Shown here: piece by piece, positions 26,098 through 35,760 of the stretch
Layout of the letters: each line of letters begins with the position of its first letter
Position numbering within the stretch: position 1 is the stretch's first letter
Source: Flavobacteriales bacterium
GTDB taxonomy: Bacteria; Bacteroidota; Bacteroidia; Flavobacteriales_C; GCA-002722245
Reading direction: 5' to 3'
Assembly (NCBI GenBank): GCA_023251095.1
Contig: JAHEZL010000005.1
Span: 94,201 to 158,200 of the forward strand
DNA: 64,000 nt
Notes under the pieces: generated by a model
Database searches by the model: none
What the model was told of the DNA's origin: nothing
What the model saw: only the letters and a program-made list of their open reading frames with translations
Made by a program: the position numbers and the translations under genes

Positions 26098-27738
26098 CTA
26101 CAACAACAGTAACGCCTTCATTTTGGCATCATGGCCATAAATATCTTCTCTAAATTGAATGACACCGTAAGTATCCACCCATGCAGTGAAATAAACAATG
26201 TATACCGGGGTTTTTGTTTTGAGTTTTACATACTTCTCTTCCCCTAAATTCATTGCTTCTAAAATCTTATCATCGGTCCAGGCGGTATCACTTTGCAATA
26301 AATGCCGGGCCAGATCAAAGGGTTTTTCTATGCGGATACATCCGTGACTAAAAGTGCGGGTAGTTTTATCAAACAAGCCTTTGGCTGATGTATCGTGCAA
26401 ATAAATATTGTAAGAATTGGGGAACAAAAATTTCACTCCTCCCAAAGGATTCTCTGCACCCGGTCGTTGACGGATCGTGTAAGGAAATTTTTCCGATTCA
26501 TATTTTCGCCATTTAATGGACGAAGGATCTATGATGGTCACATTGTCCTGCGCCACTATCTCCATATTGTGCTCCACAAAATAATTGTCGTTTTCTTCAA
26601 TCTCAGGCAACATTTCATTCTGGATGATGCTTGGAGGAACATTCCAGTACGGACTGAAAACAACGTATTCCAGCTCATCATTAAAAATAACAGTACTTGT
26701 AGATTGCTTTCCAAGCACCACTTTACAAGTCCAATCCACTTTATCATTATTGTATACCGACAATTTATAATCGGGAATATTCACCATCAGGTAATCGCCT
26801 TTAAAATCTTTAGGCACCCATCGGCATCTTTCCATATTGATTAAAATTTGTTCAATGCGTTGGTGTACCGAAACATTCATTTCCTTTATGGTACGCGGAC
26901 CCAGCACCGAATCGGGTTTTAATCCATGTTGCTCCTGAAAAAGTTTAATTGCGTAGCCTAAATCTTCAGTAAACAAAGGCGAGAAGTCCTTACATTCCAA
27001 CTCTTTTGTGATGAACAATCGTTTTTTTACATCGACTAACAACGGAGATGAATCGCCTACTTTTAGTTTCCCGCTATTATTATCAATCAAAGGCCAACCG
27101 CCATTTTTTTCCATCTCCACATATTTTGCCAACTGCTTTTTTAACAAGGCATATTGCCGGTAAACAGGTTCGTTGTCATCAAAAGCCGATTGGTTGGTGA
27201 GCAGCGTATCGAGCAAAGCTTCATAATCCAGTTTTTTTCTGTCGACAAACCAACCCAGCTCCATCGATTTAGTTTCAGAAACCCCTTTCCAGTTGCGGTG
27301 TGCATAATTAAAAAAATGAGCGCTAAGCAAGAGTTCCAGTTCAATAAATAAACTATCGGTATTGTTTCTGATGCAATCGCCCGAAGACAGAAGTGTGTAT
27401 AAAGAATGGAGGTCGTCCTTCACCGCGCCTTCTTTAAATTCAGTATCGAGCAGATGCATAAACTTAGCGGCCGATTCATCCAATCCTTTCTCATTCATCC
27501 ATGCGTAAGCGTACAACCTTTTTTTGTAGAACGAGGAAAGTCGACTTTTCCAGAAAGTACTTTCGGAATGGCGAGCGATAAAATCATTAATTTTTGTTGA
27601 ATCCAACACCAGCAATTCACCATTGCGAACAGGCCCTTGCACACATTCTTCCACAGCAATTGTGTTCACCTCTTTTGAATCACAGGTAAAAGCCAGCAAT
27701 AAAATGAGTCCGCTAATAATTTGTAAGATTTTAATCAT
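26098..27738 (-). CDS. YcbB/LdtD-type L,D-transpeptidase
   Basis: The 546-residue product has an N-terminal signal (IIQISGLILLLAF-like, with Cys in LLAFTCDS suggesting a lipoprotein). A scaffold region follows, then a peptidoglycan-binding segment (FQEQHGLKPDSVLGPRTIKEMN), and the YkuD catalytic domain with HDTSAKGLF and SHGCIRIEKP, which holds the nucleophilic Cys. This is the YcbB-type layout; such enzymes form 3-3 cross-links, replacing D,D-transpeptidation. Its start overlaps the stop of the LysM-containing gene by 4 bp, so translation is coupled. No missing catalytic residue seen. Confidence 0.92.
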   Translation of the reverse strand: MIKILQIISGLILLLAFTCDSKEVNTIAVEECVQGPVRNGELLVLDSTKINDFIARHSESTFWKSRLSSFYKKRLYAYAWMNEKGLDESAAKFMHLLDTEFKEGAVKDDLHSLYTLLSSGDCIRNNTDSLFIELELLLSAHFFNYAHRNWKGVSETKSMELGWFVDRKKLDYEALLDTLLTNQSAFDDNEPVYRQYALLKKQLAKYVEMEKNGGWPLIDNNSGKLKVGDSSPLLVDVKKRLFITKELECKDFSPLFTEDLGYAIKLFQEQHGLKPDSVLGPRTIKEMNVSVHQRIEQILINMERCRWVPKDFKGDYLMVNIPDYKLSVYNNDKVDWTCKVVLGKQSTSTVIFNDELEYVVFSPYWNVPPSIIQNEMLPEIEENDNYFVEHNMEIVAQDNVTIIDPSSIKWRKYESEKFPYTIRQRPGAENPLGGVKFLFPNSYNIYLHDTSAKGLFDKTTRTFSHGCIRIEKPFDLARHLLQSDTAWTDDKILEAMNLGEEKYVKLKTKTPVYIVYFTAWVDTYGVIQFREDIYGHDAKMKALLLL

Positions 27739-28550
27739 CCGTTGTTCACGTTTAAATAATGGTATTCTTCAAACAAACCCAGGTCGTCGTAAATCAATTG
27801 TCGAATGGGAAGGAAATTTTCTTTGTCGATATAAAAAGTAATTTTTTTACAATATAAATTGGGAATTAAAATCGCTTCTCCTTCATCCAAATCATCATAA
27901 TCGTCCACTGTTTCGCTGTTTTTTTCAAGCATCATATAATCGCTTAAATTCAAACGGGCTGCAATGGATGTAAGCGTTTCATTTTTCTTAACAATGTAAG
28001 TAACGTAGGCAAACTGAGGGTAATTACAGGTGACCGAAATACATTTTCTTCCGTTCCATAATACTTCCCCGTCTACGGTGCAAAAATCCTTGTATTTATA
28101 ATTGATGGTGCGGGAAAAAGAAGTCATGATTTTCCCAAAATAAGTGAAGCCGATTTCAAATATAGTATGGTGCTGTTTATCTCTCAGCAAGGAACTAAAA
28201 GGATCGATGCGCAGTGTTACATAGGGAAAAGCATTGGGTTCCACTACAGCCTTTCCGCCACTACTCACACCATACAAAAGTTCCTTTCCGCCGCCGGGCC
28301 CCAAAGTTTTGAGGTACAATTTAAAGGGAGTTGTTTCTAATTTGATCTGACTCGAACCACTTTCCATCTTTCCTTTAAATCTTTCAAAGCGTGTAAAAGT
28401 AAAGGAAAGCACAGTATTGGATTGCACGGCAGCCATTGTTTTTTCAATTAACTCCTTCACCTTTAAAGGTTCCTCGTCACTTGAAAAATGAAATGACACT
28501 GTGGTGATGCTCACAACAATAAAACACAATAGTATGCCTGTTATTTTCAT
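27735..28550 (-). CDS. DUF1571-like exported protein with an embedded LysM domain
   Basis: The 271-residue product has a hydrophobic N-terminus (ITGILLCFIVVSITTVSF). Residues 30-165 and about 235-270 resemble a DUF1571 or LolA-like half-barrel (VLSFTFTRFERFKGKM, KITFYIDKENFLPIRQLIY). Between them lies a LysM motif (YIVKKNETLTSIAARLNLSDYMMLEKN... ILIPN), so the peptidoglycan-binding domain appears inserted into the other fold. It sits between the glycogen-enzyme fusion (2 bp upstream) and the L,D-transpeptidase (4-bp overlap), which fits a cell-wall role. The function of the main domain is unknown. Confidence 0.72.
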   Translation of the reverse strand: MKITGILLCFIVVSITTVSFHFSSDEEPLKVKELIEKTMAAVQSNTVLSFTFTRFERFKGKMESGSSQIKLETTPFKLYLKTLGPGGGKELLYGVSSGGKAVVEPNAFPYVTLRIDPFSSLLRDKQHHTIFEIGFTYFGKIMTSFSRTINYKYKDFCTVDGEVLWNGRKCISVTCNYPQFAYVTYIVKKNETLTSIAARLNLSDYMMLEKNSETVDDYDDLDEGEAILIPNLYCKKITFYIDKENFLPIRQLIYDDLGLFEEYHYLNVNNG

Positions 28551-28552
28551 TG

Positions 28553-31500
28553 TTAATTTTTCGGGTTAACTGATTTCTCTTTGTGCGGAACCTTGTTCAG
28601 CATTTTGCTTTTTTCACAAAGCGGTTGATAATATTTACTTATATATTCTTTCATCATCCGTTGTGTAGTAAATTGAGGAACTATCTGAGCGATGCAGCTT
28701 TTAATTTTCGATATCCATTTCAGGGGAAGATTCTTTTTATTTCTTTCGAAATAAAGAGGAATAATTTCCTTTTCCAGCAATTGGTATAGACACTCGGCAT
28801 CAATAGCATTTTTATTTTGTCCGGAAGAAGCCGGGATGGTCCAACCTACTTCGTTATTTGCCGCTTCGGCCCACCAGCCATCCGCCACACTGCAATTCAA
28901 CACTCCGTTTAATGCAGCTTTCATACCGCTGGTACCCGAGGCTTCCATACCCGGTTCAGGCGTATTGAGCCACACATCTACGCCTTGAGTTAAATATTTT
29001 GCCAGATCGATATCGTAATCCTGCAGAAAAATAATGTGCCCGATAAATGCATCCTGAACAGAAATATCCATGATGCGTTTAATCAATTGCTGACCTTCAT
29101 AATCCTGGGGATGCGCCTTGCCTGCAAACAAAAACACCACCGGACGATTGGTGTTGGCAACAATGGCTTCTAATCTTTTTAAATCACTGAATAACAAATG
29201 CGCACGCTTGTAGCCTGTAAATCTTCTGGCAAAACCGATGAAGAGCGTTCTGTCGTCCCAGGAAGAAATATTGGCCAAAAAGTCTTTTTTGTTTTTCAAT
29301 TTTTCAAGAAAAAAATCGTTGCGACAAAGTACATTCATCAATTCAACCAGGTTCTTTTTAAGCTGCAATCGGATATCCCATATTTTTTGATCGGAGACAG
29401 AAGAGAATTTTTTCCAGACTTCTTTATCCGAAATATTTTGTGGAAAATCTTTTCCTAAAACCTCTTTACATAATGTTTGCCATTCTTCTGCAGCCCATGT
29501 AAAATAATGCACCCCGTTGGTGACGTGACCAATATTTAAAGATCCGTTTTGTAAATTTTTGAACATGTTTTTTGAAACTGTTTCATGAATAGCACTCACT
29601 CCGTTCATTTCCTGAGAGAGGCGCGCGGCGAGGTTACTCATTGAAAAACTTTCCCCCGAATCCTCAGCATTCACCCTACCTAAAGCCATTATATTTTTCC
29701 AGGGAATATTTAATAATTGAGGTGCATAAGAAAGATAATTCCTCAGTAAATCCTCGCCAAATCTGTCGTGACCGGCAGGTACAGGCGTGTGGGTAGTAAA
29801 CAACGACGATGATCGTACTATTTGTAAAGCAGCATCAAAAGACAGTTTTTTCTCCTGAGCCAGAAAAAACAAACGTTCTAATCCTGCAAACGCAGCGTGC
29901 CCTTCATTGTAATGAAACACATCCGGGTGAACCTCCAAAGCATTCAGCAAACGCACACCGCCTATGCCTAAAACCAGTTCCTGCTTGATCCGGTTTTCTA
30001 AATCACCACCATACAATCGAGCGGTAACAGATCTGTCGGCTTCACTATTTTCTTTAATATCACTATCCAGCAAATACAAGATAGTTTTTCCTACTTCAGC
30101 TTTCCATACTTTAACGTACAAGGTTCTTCCGGGAAAAGGAATGCCGACTTTAAGTGCTTTTCCATTTTTGTCGCGAAGAACAATTAAAGGCAATTTTGAA
30201 AATTTTTGAAAATCGTCAATCACCACCTGCTCCCCTTGCCCTGATATTTTTTGTTTAAAATATCCATGGTGGTAAAGCAAGCCCACAGCCACCATATTCA
30301 TCCCGCTGTCGCTCGACTCCTTTAAATAATCGCCTGCGAGAATTCCCAATCCGCCCGAATATATTTTGAACGAAGAAGAAACACCATACTCCATGCAGAA
30401 ATAGGCAATTTTAGGAGAAGGATAAAGCGCAACAGCACCATTGTAATCATAAATATTTTTGCGCTTTGCTGCCTTTTTCAAGGCCAGCGCATAAGCCTGA
30501 TGATAAAATTCTATGTAGTTTTTCCATTGTGTTGTTTTCAGGCATTTAAAAGCTGCATCGCGACAAGTCTTTATTTCAATGGGAGTTTTTAAAGTGAATT
30601 TTTGGAGAAGGGAAGAAATATTTTTCGCTACTTCCTTTTCATTCGTGTCGTTTCTTTCCAGCACGGCGATGCCATCTTCTATTCGCATGGATTGCTCTTC
30701 TATCATTTTGCCAAAACCGGAAAGATCGGTGGTCACCGACGGTATGTGAAACGCCAGACTTTCCAAAGGTGTATAGCCCCAGGGCTCATAATAAGAAGGG
30801 AAGACAGAAAGATCAAAACCGATGAGCAAATCGTAATAGCTTAAGTTAAAAACACCATCGCTTCCATTCATATACTCGGGCACAAAAATCACTTTCACTT
30901 TTTTATCATCACTATTGTCGAGTTGATTTTGGTTGATCCTATTTAATATTTTGTCGGATACTTCATCTTGCAAACCGTGGGTTAATATTTTATTTTCTGA
31001 AGATGGTCCGGTATGAGAAGCAGGAACAAAAATAAAGGCAAGTATATTTTTTTTCAGTTGCGTATTGTTGTTCAAATCTCCCAAAGCATCAATAAAAACA
31101 TCGGTTCCTTTATTGTGAAATTCATAGCGCCCGCTATGCATAACCAACAAAGTATCTTCGGGTAAAATTGAATTCAAAAGAGATTGAGCCACTGAAAAAA
31201 GTTTTGCGCGGGCAAGTTCTCTTTTCTTTGCATACACCAATTTAGTGGGAAGTATCAAGGCCTCAAAACCATTTGGCGTAATCACATCAGGTTTTTTCTG
31301 AAGAAACTGAACACATTCTTTTTCTGTGTTTTCGCTAACGGAAGTAAAGGCATCGGCATTAAATGCCGCTTGTTTTTCCAAGGAATGTTTAGAAACACAA
31401 TTGAACCGCTGTGCAATTTCATCACCGTTGTACGAATCAAAACCAGTGTACAAAGGCATTCCACTTCCGGCAATCAACCGGCCAACAGTGGTGGCGTGTG

Positions 31501-32053
31501 TGGTAAACACAGTACCAATTTGCGGAATATTTTCATTCACATATAACAGTCCGGCCCCTGTGAGCCATTCATGAAACTGCGCAATAATTTTATCCTTCAG
31601 AGTAAGATGAAAATCATAAAAACTTTCTATCACTTTTCCGGCTGCATAACCAAATACGGCCGGCTCTATATAATCCCAGCCACCGGTGAGTGAATCCACC
31701 TTGTATTGCGCCCACAAATCTCCAAACAACTCGTTTTTGTTTTTAAAAAAAGGTGAGAAATCTACCAGAAAAACAATAGGATTCCCCTCTCTTTTCCATC
31801 TGCCGATTTTTATTTTGAGTCCGCATTGCTCAGCATAAATCCTCCATGGAGCAAAAAGTGTTTTATCCTCCTCAAACTCATCGTTTTGATTTTTTTTTAC
31901 AAGATCGGGGCCTATCATCATTAAATGATCGCCCAATTCCTTCTGCAAAACAAGTGCTTTAGAAGTAATCACCGTGTGAATTCCCCCTACTTTATTGCAC
32001 ACTTCCCAACTTACCTCAAAAATATAATCGGGTTTCAATTCTTGTTCCTTCAT
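28553..32053 (-). CDS. Glycogen synthase / alpha-glucan phosphorylase fusion
   Basis: Cytoplasmic enzyme of 1166 residues. The N-terminal half (about 1-540) is a GT3-type, eukaryote-like glycogen synthase (FEVSWEVCNKVGGIHTVI, SVFPSYYEPWGYTPLES). The C-terminal half (about 560-1150) is a GT35 alpha-glucan phosphorylase (YFCMEYGVSSSFKIYSGGLG; FHYNEGHAAF; EASGTSGMKAALNG with the pyridoxal-phosphate lysine; GWWAEA). Opposing synthesis and breakdown activities on one chain are known among Bacteroidota. Neither half lacks an obvious core motif. It heads an apparent operon with the LysM protein and the L,D-transpeptidase. ATG 32053 follows a TAGCTTTA sequence by 5 nt. Confidence 0.88.
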   Translation of the reverse strand: MKEQELKPDYIFEVSWEVCNKVGGIHTVITSKALVLQKELGDHLMMIGPDLVKKNQNDEFEEDKTLFAPWRIYAEQCGLKIKIGRWKREGNPIVFLVDFSPFFKNKNELFGDLWAQYKVDSLTGGWDYIEPAVFGYAAGKVIESFYDFHLTLKDKIIAQFHEWLTGAGLLYVNENIPQIGTVFTTHATTVGRLIAGSGMPLYTGFDSYNGDEIAQRFNCVSKHSLEKQAAFNADAFTSVSENTEKECVQFLQKKPDVITPNGFEALILPTKLVYAKKRELARAKLFSVAQSLLNSILPEDTLLVMHSGRYEFHNKGTDVFIDALGDLNNNTQLKKNILAFIFVPASHTGPSSENKILTHGLQDEVSDKILNRINQNQLDNSDDKKVKVIFVPEYMNGSDGVFNLSYYDLLIGFDLSVFPSYYEPWGYTPLESLAFHIPSVTTDLSGFGKMIEEQSMRIEDGIAVLERNDTNEKEVAKNISSLLQKFTLKTPIEIKTCRDAAFKCLKTTQWKNYIEFYHQAYALALKKAAKRKNIYDYNGAVALYPSPKIAYFCMEYGVSSSFKIYSGGLGILAGDYLKESSDSGMNMVAVGLLYHHGYFKQKISGQGEQVVIDDFQKFSKLPLIVLRDKNGKALKVGIPFPGRTLYVKVWKAEVGKTILYLLDSDIKENSEADRSVTARLYGGDLENRIKQELVLGIGGVRLLNALEVHPDVFHYNEGHAAFAGLERLFFLAQEKKLSFDAALQIVRSSSLFTTHTPVPAGHDRFGEDLLRNYLSYAPQLLNIPWKNIMALGRVNAEDSGESFSMSNLAARLSQEMNGVSAIHETVSKNMFKNLQNGSLNIGHVTNGVHYFTWAAEEWQTLCKEVLGKDFPQNISDKEVWKKFSSVSDQKIWDIRLQLKKNLVELMNVLCRNDFFLEKLKNKKDFLANISSWDDRTLFIGFARRFTGYKRAHLLFSDLKRLEAIVANTNRPVVFLFAGKAHPQDYEGQQLIKRIMDISVQDAFIGHIIFLQDYDIDLAKYLTQGVDVWLNTPEPGMEASGTSGMKAALNGVLNCSVADGWWAEAANNEVGWTIPASSGQNKNAIDAECLYQLLEKEIIPLYFERNKKNLPLKWISKIKSCIAQIVPQFTTQRMMKEYISKYYQPLCEKSKMLNKVPHKEKSVNPKN

Positions 32054-32252
32054 AAGTATAAAGCTACGGTGGCATTAAAATTTATGCCTTGTTATTTGTC
32101 ATAGGTAAAAGTGACTTTCATCACTGATAAAATAAAGATACTTTCTTTTATTTGAGAGTGTATTCAAATATGTGAATGATGTAAGGAATTGCAAAAGTTG
32201 TGTAAGTCCTTTCACACTTCCATTGGCGACTTTTGGACAATATTGAGCAACA

Positions 32253-33026
32253 ATGAAAAAAGCATCGGCTTTAAATAATCTTTTATCAGAAATTGGAGAT
32301 TTATATCTCTTCATTATTAAATTTTTTAAAGAAGGATTTAAACCGAGATATGAATTTGCCGAATTTTTCCGCCAGTGTTATTACATAGGCAACAAAACGC
32401 TGCCTTTGATTGCTGTAACGGGATTTATCATCGGGTTGGTGGTTACCATACAATCTTATCCATCGCTGGAAGTATTCGGAACCGAATCATGGATGCCTTC
32501 TGTAGTATCGGTTTCACTGGTGAGAGAATTGGTTCCGGTAATTACGGCGTTGATCTGCGCCGGGAAAATAGCATCGGGCATCGGCGCCGAATTGGGCTCC
32601 ATGAAGGTAACCGAACAAATTGACGCCATGGAAGTATCGGGCACCAATCCTTTTAAATATTTAGTGGTGACAAGAGTTTTTGCCACCACACTCATGCTGC
32701 CTCTGCTCATGATTTTATGCGACACCATTTCTTTGTATGGCGCATACATAGCGGTAGACATGAAACAGGCCTCCACCTTTCATCTTTTCACCAGTCAGAT
32801 TTTTATCAAATTAACTTTCGGCGATTTAATTCCTTCCATCATAAAATCTTTGTTCTTCGGATTTGCCATCGGCATCATCGGATGCTTTAAAGGATATTAC
32901 ACCAAAAACGGAACGCAAGGTGTTGGCAAAGCTGCTAATACCGCCGTGGTTTCTGCAACTTTTGCACTTTTCATTATCGATTTGATTGCAGTTCAGATTG
33001 CTGATATTTTTCACATCATCACATGA
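32253..33026 (+). CDS. mlaE: MlaE-type ABC transporter permease
   Basis: The 257-residue inner-membrane permease of a phospholipid/sterol-type (Mla) transporter has five or six hydrophobic segments and the family signatures GNKTLPLIAVTGFIIGLV, REL(V)PVITALICAGKIASGIGAELGSMKVTEQIDAME, and FKGYYTKNGTQGVGKAANTAVV. It begins the operon mlaE-mlaF-mlaD-aldolase; its stop overlaps the mlaF start by 4 bp. In diderms this system moves lipids between the membranes to keep outer-membrane asymmetry. The 200-bp divergent region upstream shows no strong promoter match. Confidence 0.92.
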   Translation: MKKASALNNLLSEIGDLYLFIIKFFKEGFKPRYEFAEFFRQCYYIGNKTLPLIAVTGFIIGLVVTIQSYPSLEVFGTESWMPSVVSVSLVRELVPVITALICAGKIASGIGAELGSMKVTEQIDAMEVSGTNPFKYLVVTRVFATTLMLPLLMILCDTISLYGAYIAVDMKQASTFHLFTSQIFIKLTFGDLIPSIIKSLFFGFAIGIIGCFKGYYTKNGTQGVGKAANTAVVSATFALFIIDLIAVQIADIFHIIT

Positions 33027-33769
33027 AAACGGAAAACACAAATACTTCGGTGATCAGCATTAAAGGATTAAAAAAATCTTTTGATGAAAATCATGTACTT
33101 CGCGATTTCAGTGTTGAATTGGCGGAAGGTGAAAATTTAGTAGTGCTCGGAAAATCAGGTTCGGGAAAATCGGTTTTGATAAAATGCATCATCGGTTTAA
33201 TGAAACCCGACGAGGGAAATATTGAAGTTTTTGGCGAAAATGTAATGACTTTGTCGCACGATGAACTGGATGAAATGAGAGTGAAAGTGGGCTTCCTTTT
33301 TCAAAGCAATGCCTTGTATGATTCCATGACGATCAGAGAAAATTTAGAATTCCCCTTGCGGCGACACTGGGATAAAAACACCCAAGGAAATATTAATGAT
33401 TTGGTGATGGAAGCCTTAAGCAATGTAGGATTGGAGAGCACCGTTGACAAAATGCCTTCAGAACTTTCGGGCGGAATGCAAAAGAGAATTGCGCTGGCAC
33501 GAACGCTCATTCTTAAACCAAAAATTATTTTGTACGATGAACCCACTACCGGTCTCGACCCGATAACAGGAAAAGAAATCTGTCATCTTATCGTCGACAT
33601 GCAAAAGAAATACAACACTTCATCCATCATCATTTCTCACGACATCAATTGCGTAAAAATAACCGCCAATCGCATTGTAATGCTTATTGACGGCTTGTGT
33701 TACGCCACAGGAACTTTTGAGGAATTAAGCAACTCTAAAGACGAAAAAATTCAACAATTTTTTGATTAA
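33023..33769 (+). CDS. mlaF: MlaF-type ABC transporter ATP-binding protein
   Basis: The 248-residue cytoplasmic ATPase has Walker A LGKSGSGKSVLIKC, a Q-loop (FLFQSNALYDSM), signature ELSGGMQKRIALART and Walker B IILYDEPTTGLDP, with the switch His in IISHDI. It powers the MlaE permease and the MlaD substrate-binding protein. It overlaps mlaE by 4 bp and precedes mlaD by 12 bp. All motifs are intact. Confidence 0.93.
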   Translation: MKTENTNTSVISIKGLKKSFDENHVLRDFSVELAEGENLVVLGKSGSGKSVLIKCIIGLMKPDEGNIEVFGENVMTLSHDELDEMRVKVGFLFQSNALYDSMTIRENLEFPLRRHWDKNTQGNINDLVMEALSNVGLESTVDKMPSELSGGMQKRIALARTLILKPKIILYDEPTTGLDPITGKEICHLIVDMQKKYNTSSIIISHDINCVKITANRIVMLIDGLCYATGTFEELSNSKDEKIQQFFD

Positions 33770-33781
33770 AAACTTATTTAT

Positions 33782-34720
33782 ATGAAAGAACAATCGGTAA
33801 ACAAAGTAAAATTAGGAGCCTTCGTACTGGCAGCATTATTGTGCTTAGTACTTGGTTTGTATTTTATCGGAAGCAATAAAAACATCTTCCACTCCACCAT
33901 TAATGTTAGTACCAATTTTAAAAACATTCAGGGACTCATGCCCGGAAACAATGTAAGCTTCAATGGCATTGTAGTAGGCAGTGTATCTAAATTGTATTCC
34001 ACCGCCGATACCAATGTAAAAGTGGAATTCACCATTGATGAAGACGCAACACAATACATTACCAAAAGCGCTGTTATTTCTATAGGAACAGATGGTTTAC
34101 TGGGAAATAATTTATTAAATATTTCGCCGGGAAAAGAAGGTTTTTCTTCCATAGAAGAAGGAAATGTATTGCAAGGTAAAAATCCTGTTCAAATGGATAA
34201 AGCAATGGAGACGCTATTGGCTACCAACGACAACATAAAAGTGATCAGCGATAATTTAAAAAATGTAACGGGAAAATTCAATGACAAAAATTCTTTGGTG
34301 TACTTACTTTCCGATTCTGTGATTGCAGCAAATGTGCGAAGTGCCGTCGTTAGTTTTAAACTCACCGGAAATAACACCGCAACAATCAGCGGAGATTTAA
34401 GCAGTATTATTCAAGATATAAAAGCCGGAAAAGGCACAATGGGTGCATTAATCAGCGACAGCACCTTAGCGAACAAACTCAAACAAACAATTGTCAATAT
34501 AGAAATGGTGAGCGATACTCTGGCTCTTGTTTCCGGTGATTTCAAAGATTTTTCAGCACAATTGAAAAACGGAAAAGGGGCCATCGCTACTTTGGTGAGC
34601 GACACTGCTTTTGCACGCAATCTCAATCAAAGCATGGAAAATATTAAAAACGGTTCAGGCAATTTTAACGACAATATGAAAGCCTTGAAACGCAGCTGGT
34701 TTCTAAAAAAACTATTTTAA
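33782..34720 (+). CDS. mlaD: MlaD-family lipid-binding protein
   Basis: The 312-residue product has one N-terminal membrane helix (GAFVLAALLCLVLGLYFIG) and an MCE/MlaD domain (about 38-115; FKNIQGLMPGNNVSFNGIVVGSV). A periplasmic helical tail contains two copies of a G(K/N)G-hL(I/V)SDtxhAxxLxxt repeat (AGKGTMGALISDSTLANKL and NGKGAIATLVSDTAFARNL). Tail helices of this kind extend MCE rings across the periplasm. Third gene of the mla operon, 11 bp before the aldolase gene. Confidence 0.9.
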   Translation: MKEQSVNKVKLGAFVLAALLCLVLGLYFIGSNKNIFHSTINVSTNFKNIQGLMPGNNVSFNGIVVGSVSKLYSTADTNVKVEFTIDEDATQYITKSAVISIGTDGLLGNNLLNISPGKEGFSSIEEGNVLQGKNPVQMDKAMETLLATNDNIKVISDNLKNVTGKFNDKNSLVYLLSDSVIAANVRSAVVSFKLTGNNTATISGDLSSIIQDIKAGKGTMGALISDSTLANKLKQTIVNIEMVSDTLALVSGDFKDFSAQLKNGKGAIATLVSDTAFARNLNQSMENIKNGSGNFNDNMKALKRSWFLKKLF

Positions 34721-34731
34721 ACACCATCAAA

Positions 34732-35637
34732 ATGAGCATTCAAAACCCTATCCCCGCCGATGTTCCTAAAGAAAAAATAAAAATCTTCCAAAGCAATTTC
34801 AATCGCGCTACAGGGGGCAGCGGACGGTTAATGTTGTTTGCCGGAGATCAGAAAGTGGAACACATGAATAGCGATTTTGCAGGAAAAAACATTCCTGCCG
34901 ATGATGCCCATCCGCTGCATTTATTTCAAATTGCAGCCAAAGCAAAAGTTGGTGTGTTTGCCGTTCAGCTGGGATTAATTATTCGCTACGGAAAACAATT
35001 TCCTGATCTTCCCTACCTGGTAAAACTCAATTCAAAAACCAATCTTGTTTCTGTTGAACAAAATGATCCTGTAGGCAAAGCATGGTATACCGTGGAGCAA
35101 GTGGTGAATTTCTCCAAACAAAGTAAAATCAATATTATAGGTGTAGGCTACACTGTTTATTTAGGCAGTGAGCACGAAGCGGAAATGCTCACCGAAGCTG
35201 CTCAGATTGTTCATCAGGCACACCTCAACGGAATGCTTACAGTGTTGTGGATTTACCCTAAAGGAAAAGCAATCAGCAATGAACACGATGCCGATTTAAT
35301 TGCAGGAGCGGCCGGTGTTGCCAATTGTTTAGGTGCCGATTTTGTTAAGCTGAAGATTCCTTTTGTGAAAGAAAAATACCATCCCGACTTACTTAAAAAA
35401 ATTGTTGTTGCTGCCGGAAATACCGGTGTTTTATGTGAAGGAGGCGCTAAAGAATATCCCGGGAAATTCCTCAACGATTTACACCATCAAATTCATGTAC
35501 AAAAAACAAGAGGCAACGGAACAGGAAGAAATATTCATCAGAATAAATTAAGCGATGCTGTTAAAATGGCGAATGCCATTTATGCGATAACGGTTGAAAA
35601 TAAAAGTGTGAAAGAGGCGCTGAAGATGATTAAGTAA
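34732..35637 (+). CDS. Class I (DeoC/LacD/archaeal-type FbaB) aldolase
   Basis: The 301-residue TIM-barrel product has FAGDQKVEH (early motif of archaeal-type class I fructose-bisphosphate aldolases), TVLWIYPKGK, and GADFVKLKIPF, whose Lys is the likely Schiff-base residue, then GNTGVLCEGG. It most likely cleaves fructose-1,6-bisphosphate, although other substrates are possible within the superfamily. It is the last gene of the mla operon yet converges with a phosphofructokinase gene, which makes the product of the neighbour the obvious substrate. Separated from it by REP-like hairpin copy B. Confidence 0.8.
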   Translation: MSIQNPIPADVPKEKIKIFQSNFNRATGGSGRLMLFAGDQKVEHMNSDFAGKNIPADDAHPLHLFQIAAKAKVGVFAVQLGLIIRYGKQFPDLPYLVKLNSKTNLVSVEQNDPVGKAWYTVEQVVNFSKQSKINIIGVGYTVYLGSEHEAEMLTEAAQIVHQAHLNGMLTVLWIYPKGKAISNEHDADLIAGAAGVANCLGADFVKLKIPFVKEKYHPDLLKKIVVAAGNTGVLCEGGAKEYPGKFLNDLHHQIHVQKTRGNGTGRNIHQNKLSDAVKMANAIYAITVENKSVKEALKMIK

Positions 35638-35648
35638 TTAGCACTAGC

Positions 35649-35750
35649 CCGTCATTTCTAGCGAGTCGTCATTGCGAGGAACGAAGCAATCGTATCGTGG
35701 TTGATGAGATTGCTTCGTTCCTCGCAATGACGACTCGCTAGAAATGACGG
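35649..35750. repeat. Nested REP-like hairpin (CGTCATTGCGAGG family), copy B
   Basis: Perfect 42-bp arms (35649-35690 / 35709-35750) around an imperfect 6-bp inner stem and loop GTGGTT. The inner 24 bp of each arm equal copy A; the outer 18 bp (CCGTCATTTCTAGCGAGT) add a second, related layer also starting CGTCAT. It lies between convergent stops at 35637 and 35761 and may act as a bidirectional terminator. Confidence 0.9.
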
Positions 35751-35760
35751 AGTAAAGAAA

